Source of the DNA: an uncultured Ruaniaceae bacterium
Lineage (GTDB): Bacteria; Actinomycetota; Actinomycetes; Actinomycetales; Beutenbergiaceae
Length of the DNA: 20,988 nt
Direction: 5' to 3'
Assembly (NCBI GenBank): GCA_938004115.1
Contig: CALKWS010000054.1
Location: 1 to 20,988, forward strand
How positions within the stretch are numbered: the first letter of the stretch is position 1; every line of letters starts with the position of its first letter. A model generated the notes under the pieces. It ran no database searches. It was given only the letters and a program-made list of their open reading frames with translations, and had not been told where the DNA came from. The translations under genes were made by a program, and so were the position numbers. Shown piece after piece: positions 5,684-13,021 of the stretch.

Positions 5684-6952
5684 GTGAGTCCGGCGCCGGG
5701 ACGGTTTCCGTTGTTGGCCTACCCGGCGTTCGTGCGGCTGTGGATCGCCGACGGCGTGTCCACCCTGGGCACGTTCATCGCCACCCTGGGCGTGCAGTTC
5801 CTGATGATCCACCACCTCGGTGCGGACCAGGCCGACATCGGCCTGGTGCGTGCCGCACAATGGCTGCCCACCCTGGTGTTCGGCCTGCTTGCCGGTGTGT
5901 GGTTGGACCGGGTGCGCCGCCGTCCGGTGCTGATCGGCGCCGACACCCTCGCGGCGGTCAGCCTGGGGACGATCGCCGCGCTGGCGTTCACCGACCTACT
6001 CAGCGTGCCGGCGCTGGCCGGGCTCATGTTCCTGGTGGGGACCGCCACGATGTTCTTCCGCGCCGGCCAGCAGAGTTACCTCCCCTCGCTGGTGCCGGCC
6101 CGGATGATGCCGCGTGCGTTCGCACGGCTGGAGCGGACGATGACGGCCGCGGAATCGGTCGGGCCCGTGGTGGCCGGCGCGCTCATCCGGGTGGTGTCCG
6201 CCCCGGCGGCGATCGCCGTCAACGCCTTCACGTACCCGCTCTCGGCCGTGCTGCTGGCCTCCGTCGGCGGCGGCGAAGCGCAACCGGGGGCCGCCGGGCA
6301 GCGCCGGGTCCTTGCCGATCTGCGCGAGGGGGCCTCCTGGGTGTATCGGCACGCCACCCTGGCGCCCTATGCCGTCGGTCTGCACCTGTGGTTCCTGGGC
6401 CATTCGCTGATCACCACGTTGTACGTGTTCTACGCGAACCAGGAACTCGGCCTCGATGCGTTCGCCGTCGGCCTGACGCTGGCCTGCGCGGGGGTGACCG
6501 GGGTGCTCGCCGCCGGACTGTCACCGCGATTGGGCCAGCGGTTCGGGGTGGGGCGGATGTGCGTGCTGAGCGACTGGATCACGCCGTTGGCTTACGTGCT
6601 GGTGTTGCTCGCCCCGCCGGGCGGGACCGGTGTGCTGGTGCTGTGTCTGGCCTACGGCGTGCACGGCGTGGGCATGGGCCTGAAGGGGCCGTTGGAGGGC
6701 TCCTACCGCAATGCCGTCACTCCGGACCGGTTGCGCGGGCGGATGAACGCCACCATCCGCACGTTCAACTGGGGGATGCTGGCCGTCTCCGGTCCGCTCG
6801 CCGGGGCGATGGCGGTGGCCTGGGGCAACCGGCCCACGATCATCGCCGCCATCGGAGTGCTGGTGCTGGCCGCCGGTGTGGTGACCTTCTCCCCGTTCCG
6901 CCGGGCGCAGATGCCCCGGGACCCGGACGTCGTCGGCGCCGCTACGCCGTGA
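5684..6952 (+). CDS. MFS-type efflux permease (EntS/MFS_3-like)
   Basis: It is a 422-residue major facilitator with about 12 TM segments, of the MFS_3 group that includes enterobactin and drug exporters. Motif A is clear between TM2 and TM3 (GLLAGVWLDRVRRRP, about 67-81). The second-half counterpart, TPDRLRGRMNATIRTFNWG, is typical of this group. The N-terminus is short and cytoplasmic (SPAPGRFPLLAYPAFVRLW). The likely role is proton-driven export of a small hydrophobic compound or siderophore; no neighbour identifies it. It follows the ATPase gene after 149 bases, with its own strong Shine-Dalgarno and a weak TACGGT -10 candidate near 5611, so it is probably a separate unit. Its 3' end overlaps the convergent M20 gene by 11 bases. 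Confidence 0.88.
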   Translation: MSPAPGRFPLLAYPAFVRLWIADGVSTLGTFIATLGVQFLMIHHLGADQADIGLVRAAQWLPTLVFGLLAGVWLDRVRRRPVLIGADTLAAVSLGTIAALAFTDLLSVPALAGLMFLVGTATMFFRAGQQSYLPSLVPARMMPRAFARLERTMTAAESVGPVVAGALIRVVSAPAAIAVNAFTYPLSAVLLASVGGGEAQPGAAGQRRVLADLREGASWVYRHATLAPYAVGLHLWFLGHSLITTLYVFYANQELGLDAFAVGLTLACAGVTGVLAAGLSPRLGQRFGVGRMCVLSDWITPLAYVLVLLAPPGGTGVLVLCLAYGVHGVGMGLKGPLEGSYRNAVTPDRLRGRMNATIRTFNWGMLAVSGPLAGAMAVAWGNRPTIIAAIGVLVLAAGVVTFSPFRRAQMPRDPDVVGAATP

Positions 6953-8021
6953 CGCCGTCGCCGAGGTGGGCAAGGGCGGCGATGACGGCGGCCTCGGTGG
7001 CCGTCCGGAGGGTGGGTTGGATGGCCGGCGCGAAGCCGGGGTTGTGGTTGGGATAGGCCTCCTGGTCCGGTGTGAACCCGCCGACGCCCCAGTAGCTGTA
7101 GGGAATTCCGAACGCATCGGGGATGATGCTGAAGTCCTCCGAGGCGGGGACCGGATCGAGGGTCTTCACCCGCTCCGGGCCGAAATGCGCGATGAGCGCG
7201 GACGTGACCTGCTCGGTGACCGTCGCGTCGTTGTCGGTCAGCGGGAAACGGTCGAACACCTCGACGTCGGCCGGTCGGGGTGCGCCGGAGGCGTCGCATT
7301 CCGCGGCGACGATTCGCGTGATCGCAGACTCCAGCGCGTCGCGGGTGGCGTCGTCATAGGCGCGGATGTTGAGTAGCAGTTCGGCGCGATCCGCAATGGT
7401 GTTGGCCGAGGTACCGGCCCGCAGGCTGCCCACGGTGACCACGCCGAACTGCTTCGGGGCCAGTTCCCGGGCGACGATGCCTTGCAGTCGCATCACGATC
7501 GCCGAAGCGAGGAGCACCGGGTCCACGCCCAGGTGCGGCATCGATCCGTGCGTGCCCTTGCCGTGGACGGTGATCCGCATGCTCGCCGCGGTGGACAGCA
7601 CCGGACCCGGCGCCGTGGCAACCTCCCCGGCCGCGGGCGCGGTGAGCACGTGCTGGGCGAGGGCCACGTCCGGGCGGGGGACCGTGTCGACCAGCCCGTC
7701 CGCCACCATCGCACGCGCGCCCTCGGCGGTTTCCTCCCCGGGCTGGAAGAGCGCGAGGTACGTGCCGCTCCACGCCGAGCGGGCGCCGGCGAGCAGCGCG
7801 GCAGCGCCCAGGGCGGCGGCGGTATGCATGTCGTGCCCGCAGGCATGCATCACCCCGGCGACGCGGGAACTGTACGGCAGACCGGTGTCCTCCTGCACCG
7901 GCACCGCGTCGATGTCGGCGCGGAGCAGCACCGCAGGCCCATCGCCATTGCGCAGGTCACACCCGCCCTGCAGTCGACACCGGTTACCGAGCCCATCATC
8001 GACGGCCGCGGCGAGGTCCAC
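6942..8021 (-). CDS. M20-family amidohydrolase lacking its N-terminal segment (probable decaying gene)
   Basis: It resembles M20D metal-dependent amidohydrolases that cleave N-acyl amino acids or p-aminobenzoyl-glutamate. In 359 residues it keeps LLRADIDAVPV, the metal-ligand motif HACGHDMH (C61, H63), GEE (E96/E97), AQHV (H124), the lid/dimer domain with HGKGTHGSMPH, and the terminal NHNPGFAP (H326). Homologues of about 400 residues begin 60-70 residues earlier with a DLHxHPE block, which is absent; a TGA at 8037-8039 closes the frame. The first 28 residues (GLGNRCRLQGGCDLRNGDGP) poorly match the usual TTGVGGTGVVGVLRNGDGP strand, and there is no Shine-Dalgarno before GTG 8021. All metal ligands survive, so residual activity cannot be ruled out. 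It converges on and overlaps the MFS gene. Confidence 0.82.
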   Translation of the reverse strand: MDLAAAVDDGLGNRCRLQGGCDLRNGDGPAVLLRADIDAVPVQEDTGLPYSSRVAGVMHACGHDMHTAAALGAAALLAGARSAWSGTYLALFQPGEETAEGARAMVADGLVDTVPRPDVALAQHVLTAPAAGEVATAPGPVLSTAASMRITVHGKGTHGSMPHLGVDPVLLASAIVMRLQGIVARELAPKQFGVVTVGSLRAGTSANTIADRAELLLNIRAYDDATRDALESAITRIVAAECDASGAPRPADVEVFDRFPLTDNDATVTEQVTSALIAHFGPERVKTLDPVPASEDFSIIPDAFGIPYSYWGVGGFTPDQEAYPNHNPGFAPAIQPTLRTATEAAVIAALAHLGDGVTA

Positions 8022-8098
8022 GAGTCGGATGCCTGATCAGTGGCTTCAGGAAGGGTTCCTGCTCGGCCGGCCTGCTCTTGCTCACGCGGCCTGTCTGC

Positions 8099-8617
8099 TC
8101 ACGCGGCGGTGGCGGTCCTGGCAGCTCGGACCCGGTCCAGCGACTGACGGGTGGAGGCGATCTGGTCCGGGCTCGCCCCGGCCGCCTCCCGCGCGGCGAG
8201 GACGGCCCGGAATTCGGACTCGGCCTCGTCAAACCGGCCCTGGTGGAAGTACACCTTCGCGCGGTGCTGGCGCATCATCGGCCCGCGGACCGGATCCGTC
8301 GCCGTCCGGGCCACCAGGTCGGTGTACACCGCCTCGGCAGCGTCGAGGTTCCCCTGGTCGCGCAGCACGTCGGCCCGCAGGGCACGGTAACGGAGGGAAT
8401 CCGGGGCGGCGCTGAGCAGTTCGTCCAAAAGTTGCAGCGCATCGTCGAAGCGCTGCTCGCTGAGCGCGATGACGACTTCCACCGCCGGGTCCTCGGGGAA
8501 TGCCCGCCGGTAGGCCTCGGCGTCGGTGACCTGCCCGCGCAGGTCGCTCCCGCGGATCACGTAGCCCTCCGCCACGGTCACATCGGCCACCGCCTGTGCC
8601 TGCCCAATCGTTGCCAT
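8099..8617 (-). CDS. Small tetratricopeptide-repeat protein
   Basis: The 172-residue soluble protein has about three helical TPR-like repeats. The clearest are EQRFDDALQLLDELLSAAPD, RDQGNLDAAEAVYTDLV and FHQGRFDEAESEFRAVLAAR, each with the expected small/large pattern and a D/E-A pair. Before them come about 45 residues with VIRGSDLRGQVTDAEAYRRAFPEDPAVEVV. It is probably a protein-interaction scaffold; the partner is unknown. The ATG at 8617 is chosen for AGGAGG four bases upstream. It has its own promoter candidate (8671-8698) and does not overlap its neighbours. A stretch of its 3' end (tgctcacgcgg, containing the stop) is repeated 17 bases further downstream at 8079-8089. Confidence 0.82.
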   Translation of the reverse strand: MATIGQAQAVADVTVAEGYVIRGSDLRGQVTDAEAYRRAFPEDPAVEVVIALSEQRFDDALQLLDELLSAAPDSLRYRALRADVLRDQGNLDAAEAVYTDLVARTATDPVRGPMMRQHRAKVYFHQGRFDEAESEFRAVLAAREAAGASPDQIASTRQSLDRVRAARTATAA

Positions 8618-8670
8618 GACTCCTCCTTCACCGATGGCAGGCACTCTACCCACCCGTCAAGAGTAAAGGA

Positions 8671-8698
8671 ATCCTATGGCGTCGCTAATTTCTTGCAA
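8671..8698 (-). promoter_or_regulatory. Candidate promoter of the TPR gene
   Basis: On the minus strand TTGCAA (8693-8698) and TAGGAT (8671-8676) are separated by 16 bases, a plausible sigma-70-like -35/-10 pair. The surrounding 8618-8728 spacer is clearly more AT-rich than the genes. The start codon is 53 bases downstream. Confidence 0.5.
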
Positions 8699-8728
8699 CG
8701 CTCCCGATAACAGGAGGTAAACGTTCGG

Positions 8729-9976
8729 CTAATCGCCCGGTTCCGTGCCCCGGTGTCGCGCAGCCTGCCAGAGGCCGCGAACCGCCGCCCACGTCTGCGG
8801 GTGCAGGCCGAGCGCCGCGAGCAGTGCGCCGCCGCCCACCTGCCAGCAGACCGCTCCCGCCACGGCCAGGGGGTCCGGGCCCACCACGGTCATCGCGCCG
8901 GGTCCGATGCCACCGGAGGCCAGCCACGACGCCAGCGCGACCATGCCCACGGTAGCGGCGGTCAGGACCGCCACGGCGGCCAACGACTGCCACAGTGCCT
9001 CCCCGCGGCCGCGCCGCACCAGCCACCACCCGGAGCCGAGGCCGATCACCACGCCTACGAGCGTCAGCAGCGGCAGGTCGCTGGCGAGGCTGTGCGGTTC
9101 CGGTAGGGCGCCCAGCACGGGAATGAGCGGCAACGGACCTGCCTCGGCCCCCTGGGGGGAGAACAGGGTGTCGGCGCCGACGGCGAATCCCGGTCCGAGC
9201 AGGAACGCCACGGCCCAGACGATCAGCACCGGGAGGAGCAGGAGTTGGGCGAACACGATCACCACGGTGCTGACCACGTCCGTGTCCAGGCTGCGGTGGA
9301 CCTCCAGGATCTGGTCGATGCTCGTGGCGATCGTGATGGCCACCAGCACCGTCGCCGCGGCGATCAGTGCGATCGTGCTGCGCACTGCCGCCCGGCCGGC
9401 GCACTGTAGCCACGTCGGCCGGTTCGTCCACCAGGCGGGCCGGGGCAACCCGCGGCCCCGCACACCCCAGAGCGCCCCGAGCGTGCCGACCGCTGCGGCA
9501 CCGATCAGCCCTTGCCATGCGCCCGGGGTGGAGTCCAGTAACAGGAGCCCCGCGCCGAGCAGCACGTACGTCACCACCGCCACCCACACCGGGGTCCACT
9601 GTTGCAGCCGGGCCCGGCGCACCGCGGTGGCCATCAGCACCACGCACACCAGCGTCAGACCGAGCGGCACGACCGAGATCTGCGCGTCCCCCACGGTCAG
9701 GCCCGCCCCGTGCGCCAGGAACCAGCCGGCGGTCCCCACCTGGGCGGCCTGCACCCAGCCGGCGCTCCCCAGCGCCGGGTCGGCGGCCGTGGCCACATAG
9801 GCGGCCACGGCGGGCACCACAAGCACCAGCCAGCCGAGGATCAGCGCCTCGGCACCGGCGAGCAATCCGCGCAGCCACTGTTCGGGCAGACGGATCGGCG
9901 GGCGGGCCTCACCGTGTATCTCACCGTGCTCGATCAGCCGTGGCGGATGGGTCGGTGGCCGTGTGTCGGGGGTCAT
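8729..9976 (-). CDS. DUF6350 polytopic membrane protein
   Basis: The 415-residue protein has about nine or ten hydrophobic segments after a cytoplasmic, proline-rich N-terminus (about 1-32). The family hallmark is visible at about 260-300: LLGPGFAVGADTLFSP followed by LIPVLGALPEP. The function of DUF6350 is not known; no catalytic motif is apparent. In actinobacteria it is usually encoded between sucD and purN, and here it is still downstream of sucD, with one small lipoprotein gene between them. The ATG at 9976 is chosen; the preceding Shine-Dalgarno is weak (gga). The 161-base spacer upstream holds nothing I can name. Confidence 0.85.
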   Translation of the reverse strand: MTPDTRPPTHPPRLIEHGEIHGEARPPIRLPEQWLRGLLAGAEALILGWLVLVVPAVAAYVATAADPALGSAGWVQAAQVGTAGWFLAHGAGLTVGDAQISVVPLGLTLVCVVLMATAVRRARLQQWTPVWVAVVTYVLLGAGLLLLDSTPGAWQGLIGAAAVGTLGALWGVRGRGLPRPAWWTNRPTWLQCAGRAAVRSTIALIAAATVLVAITIATSIDQILEVHRSLDTDVVSTVVIVFAQLLLLPVLIVWAVAFLLGPGFAVGADTLFSPQGAEAGPLPLIPVLGALPEPHSLASDLPLLTLVGVVIGLGSGWWLVRRGRGEALWQSLAAVAVLTAATVGMVALASWLASGGIGPGAMTVVGPDPLAVAGAVCWQVGGGALLAALGLHPQTWAAVRGLWQAARHRGTEPGD

Positions 9977-10137
9977 GTCGGTTCCATCGTGGACTCCCGC
10001 CCCGCCACGGTTCGCGATCCGATCACGGCGTGTCTGCGCGGTTCACGGCCTCGGGCTGAACCGACCCACGGCCTCCGCGTCAACGGGCCGGTCCCGGCCT
10101 GCGGCGTCTGCCCCCCTGGCCTGCGCCCCGACGGAAC

Positions 10138-10560
10138 TCAGGACTCGCCGATGACCAGTTCGGCCGAGGCCGTGCCGGCGACGTCGGTGGTGATCTCCAC
10201 CACCCCGGGCCCGGCCTCCGGCGGTATCGAGATCGTGGTCTCGAACGTGCCGTCCTCCTCGGCGTCGACCACTCCCACGACGATGGCCGAGTCCGGGCCG
10301 AGCAGTTCGATGCTGATGCCGGTGTTCGGGACGGCCACGTCGGTGGCCGCCAGGGTGTCTGCCGAAGCGTCCGGGCACCCCTCCAGGAAGTTCTCCCCGC
10401 TGATCTGTACCTCGGCACCGGCGACGGCGCTGGCCGGATCCACCCGCAGCGCCGGGTTGGCGCAGGCCGCACCCTGCCCGTCGGGATCCGGCGCGCACGC
10501 CACCAGGGCAGTGCCGAGCACGGCGAAGCCACTCAGCGCCGCCCAGGTTCTCCACCTCAT
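10138..10560 (-). CDS. Small lipoprotein with an IPT/TIG-like beta domain
   Basis: The 140-residue exported protein has a signal peptide MRWRTWAALSGFAVLGTA and lipobox LVAC, with the lipidated Cys at 22. The mature part starts with DPASAVAGAEVQISGENF, the opening pattern of IPT/TIG or Ig-like beta sandwiches, and ends with IPPEAGPGVVEITTDVAG and one more strand. C33 and C62 could form a disulfide. It is probably anchored on the outer face of the membrane; the ligand is unknown. The ATG at 10560 is chosen for the signal peptide and a GGGGA upstream. It lies between sucD and the DUF6350 gene on the same strand, with its own spacer containing a 14-bp palindrome. Confidence 0.8.
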   Translation of the reverse strand: MRWRTWAALSGFAVLGTALVACAPDPDGQGAACANPALRVDPASAVAGAEVQISGENFLEGCPDASADTLAATDVAVPNTGISIELLGPDSAIVVGVVDAEEDGTFETTISIPPEAGPGVVEITTDVAGTASAELVIGES

Positions 10561-10602
10561 CGTCAATCCCCGCCTACCGGTGTGCGATTGCCCGTTGGCC
10601 CA

Positions 10603-10634
10603 GGCTAGGACGGCCCCGACCGGTGTGCACACCG
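10603..10634 (-). promoter_or_regulatory. Candidate promoter/operator of the lipoprotein gene
   Basis: A 14-bp perfect palindrome, cggtgtgcacaccg (10621-10634), lies upstream of a TAGCCT hexamer on the minus strand (about 10603-10608) that fits TAnnnT. It would sit about where a -35 belongs. The half-site accggtgtgc recurs at about 10576-10585. The arrangement is suggestive of a repressor site, but no regulator is known for it. Confidence 0.35.
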
Positions 10635-10708
10635 AAGCGCGCGGCTCCGGGACACGGGCCGGAGGGCCATGTGGGCCCGGTAGCGGCGGGCCGGTGACCT
10701 GCGGCCCC

Positions 10709-10735
10709 GCCTGAGCGCACGGAGGCGGCTCAGGC
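10709..10735 (-). terminator. Hairpin over the sucD stop codon
   Basis: gcctgagc (10709-10716) and gctcaggc (10728-10735) form a perfect 8-bp stem with an 11-base loop. The sucD stop codon (10730-10732) is within the stem. No T-run follows. It is the best terminator candidate for the sucCD operon. Confidence 0.5.
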
Positions 10736-11629
10736 GTCGGCGGATTCCAGCAGTTCCCGCACCAGTTGCGCGGTCTCCGAGGGGGTCTTGCCCACCTTCA
10801 CCCCGGCGGCCTCCAGGGCGACCTTCTTGGCCTCGGCGGTGCCGGAGGAGCCGGACACGATCGCTCCGGCGTGGCCCATGGTCTTGCCCTCCGGCGCGGT
10901 GAACCCGGCCACGTAGGCGACCACCGGCTTGGACACGTTGGCCTTGATGTACTCGGCGGCCCGTTCCTCGGCGTCCCCGCCGATCTCGCCGATCATCACC
11001 ATGATCGAGGTCTCCGGATCCTGCTCGAAGGCCTCCAGGGCATCGATGTGGGTGGTTCCGATCACCGGGTCCCCGCCGATGCCGATCGCGGAGGAGAAAC
11101 CGAAGTCCCGCAACTCGTACATCATCTGGTAGGTGAGCGTGCCGGACTTGGATACCAGGCCGATCGGGCCGGCACCGGCGATGTTCGCCGGGATGATGCC
11201 GACGTTGGACTTGCCCGGGCTGATCACACCGGGGCAGTTCGGCCCGATCAGGCGGGTGCCCTTCTCGGCGGCGTAGTTGTAGAACTCCGCGGTGTCGGCC
11301 ACCGGGATGCCCTCGGTGATGATGACCACCAGCGGCATCGCGGCGTCGACCGCCTCGACCACGGCGGACTTGGCGAACGGTGGCGGTACGAACAGCACCG
11401 ACACGTCCGCGCCGGTGGCTTCCATGGCCTCGGCCACGGTCCCGTACACCGGGACGGACACCGTCTCGCCGTGGACGTCGAAGTCCACCGAGGTGCCCGC
11501 CTTCCGCGGGTTGACGCCACCGACGATGGTGGTTCCGGATTCCAGCATCCGCCGGGTGTGCTTCTGGCCTTCGGCCCCGGTCATGCCCTGCACGATGACC
11601 TTGGAGGCGGAGTTGAGGAGGATCGCCAT
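10730..11629 (-). CDS. sucD: Succinyl-CoA synthetase (succinate-CoA ligase) subunit alpha
   Basis: It is the CoA-binding and phosphohistidine subunit of the TCA-cycle enzyme that interconverts succinyl-CoA and succinate with nucleotide phosphorylation. The 299-residue length is standard. The CoA-binding N-domain begins MAILLNSASKVIVQGMTG. The substrate loop RLIGPNCPGVISPG lies at 127-139, and the phosphorylated histidine is H253 in MGHAGAIVSGSSGTAEAKK. The ATG at 11629 is preceded by gaggagg-type purines and follows sucC by 38 bases, so the two are co-transcribed. A hairpin spans the stop codon. Confidence 0.98.
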   Translation of the reverse strand: MAILLNSASKVIVQGMTGAEGQKHTRRMLESGTTIVGGVNPRKAGTSVDFDVHGETVSVPVYGTVAEAMEATGADVSVLFVPPPFAKSAVVEAVDAAMPLVVIITEGIPVADTAEFYNYAAEKGTRLIGPNCPGVISPGKSNVGIIPANIAGAGPIGLVSKSGTLTYQMMYELRDFGFSSAIGIGGDPVIGTTHIDALEAFEQDPETSIMVMIGEIGGDAEERAAEYIKANVSKPVVAYVAGFTAPEGKTMGHAGAIVSGSSGTAEAKKVALEAAGVKVGKTPSETAQLVRELLESADA

Positions 11630-11667
11630 GTGTCTGTCTCTGCGTTTCGTCTCGTGGTCGGGTTCGG

Positions 11668-12843
11668 TCAGGAGGCGGCCAGCTCGGCGGCCTTGTCGGC
11701 GGCACCGTCCATGGTGTCCATGATCGTCACCAGCGGGTGGGCTGCTTCTTCGAGGATGCGGCGCCCCTCCTCCACGGCATTGCCGTCGAGGCGCACCACC
11801 AGGGGTTTGGTGGCGGCGTCGCCGAGGATCTCCAGGGCGTGCACGATGCCGTTGGCGACCTCGTCGCAGGCGGTGATCCCGCCGAAGACGTTCACGAACA
11901 CGCTCTTGACCTGCTCATCGGACAGGATCACGTCCAGGCCGGAGGCCATGACGGCGGCGGAGGCGCCGCCGCCGATGTCCAGGAAGTTGGCCGGCTTGAC
12001 CCCGCTGTGCTTCTCCCCCGCGTAAGCCACCACGTCCAGGGTGGACATCACCAGCCCGGCGCCGTTCCCGATGATGCCGACCTCACCGTCCAGTTTCACG
12101 TAGGCCAGTCCGGATTCGGCGGCCTTGGCCTCCAGCGGATCCTGCTGGGCGGCGTCGGCCAGTTCCTCCCATTCGGGGTGGCGGAAGGCGGCGTTGTCGT
12201 CCAACGTGACCTTCCCGTCCAGCGCCACGATCTGGCCGCCCTTGGTGCGCACCAGCGGGTTGACCTCCACCAGGGTGGCATCGGACTCGGCGTAGACGGT
12301 CCACAACTTCAGGATCGCGTCCTGCACCGCCGGGGCTACGTCGTCGGCGAATCCGGCCGCGGAGACGATGTCGGCGGCCTTGGCCGCGTCGATGCCCGTG
12401 TTGGGATCCACCGCGATGCGGGCGAGGGCCTCGGGGCGTTCCTCGGCGAGCTCCTCGATCTCCATCCCGCCCTCGACGCTGGCCATTGCCAGGTAGCGGC
12501 GTTCGGCGCGGTCCAGCAGGATCGAGAAGTAGTACTCCTCGGCGATGTCCGCACCCTCGGCGATCATCACCCGTTCCACGGTGTGGCCCTTGATGTCCAT
12601 GCCCAGGATCGCCTCGGCGTGCTGTTCGGCCTCCTGCGCGGACCTGGCGACCTTGACCCCGCCTGCCTTACCGCGGCCGCCCACCTTCACCTGGGCCTTC
12701 ACCACGACCACGCCCCCGTCGCCGTCGAGCATCTGCTCCGCGGCCTCGCGGGCCTGGGCCGGTGTGGTGGCGACGATGCCGCCGAGCACGGGCACCCCGT
12801 GCTTCTCGAACAGATCACGTGCCTGGTACTCGAACAGGTCCAT
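11668..12843 (-). CDS. sucC: Succinyl-CoA synthetase (succinate-CoA ligase, ADP-forming) subunit beta
   Basis: It is the ATP-grasp, succinate-binding partner of SucD in the TCA cycle. The 391-residue product is of standard length. It begins MDLFEYQARDLFEKHGVPV, shows the grasp-fold loop KAQVKVGGRGKAGGVK at 49-64, the metal-binding EVNPLV at 193-198, GNGAGLVMSTLD at 259-270 and the succinate loop NFLDIGGGAS at 286-295. The ATG at 12843 is chosen by family start and GGAAGG upstream. The frame stays open to 12942, and an in-frame ATG (MSPKKQRKAHM) lies ten codons upstream, so a longer form is conceivable but not supported. It is the first gene of the sucCD operon; a TAGGCT -10 candidate lies at 12893-12898. 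Confidence 0.98.
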   Translation of the reverse strand: MDLFEYQARDLFEKHGVPVLGGIVATTPAQAREAAEQMLDGDGGVVVVKAQVKVGGRGKAGGVKVARSAQEAEQHAEAILGMDIKGHTVERVMIAEGADIAEEYYFSILLDRAERRYLAMASVEGGMEIEELAEERPEALARIAVDPNTGIDAAKAADIVSAAGFADDVAPAVQDAILKLWTVYAESDATLVEVNPLVRTKGGQIVALDGKVTLDDNAAFRHPEWEELADAAQQDPLEAKAAESGLAYVKLDGEVGIIGNGAGLVMSTLDVVAYAGEKHSGVKPANFLDIGGGASAAVMASGLDVILSDEQVKSVFVNVFGGITACDEVANGIVHALEILGDAATKPLVVRLDGNAVEEGRRILEEAAHPLVTIMDTMDGAADKAAELAAS

Positions 12844-12892
12844 GTGCGCCTTCCGTTGCTTCTTCGGTGACATCACGGGGCCACCGAGGGGC

Positions 12893-12898
12893 AGCCTA
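12893..12898 (-). promoter_or_regulatory. Candidate -10 box for sucCD
   Basis: TAGGCT on the minus strand fits TAnnnT and lies 49 bases before the sucC ATG, in the 178-base spacer after the TVP38-type gene. No good -35 is seen. Confidence 0.3.
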
Positions 12899-13021
12899 CC
12901 GTGGATCGCGCGGCCCCCGACTCGCGGTGAGGCCTGGGTCACACCTGTCCCGCAGGCGTCGGCGCGCCGATGGCCGACGACGGCGGACCGGGTGCGGCCG
13001 TGGGTTCACCTCTCCCTGGGT

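Noticed and set aside
6942..8098. Insertion element as the cause of the M20 gene's missing 5' part
   Set aside because: No transposase, terminal inverted repeat or target duplication is visible around 8022-8098; a simple deletion is enough.
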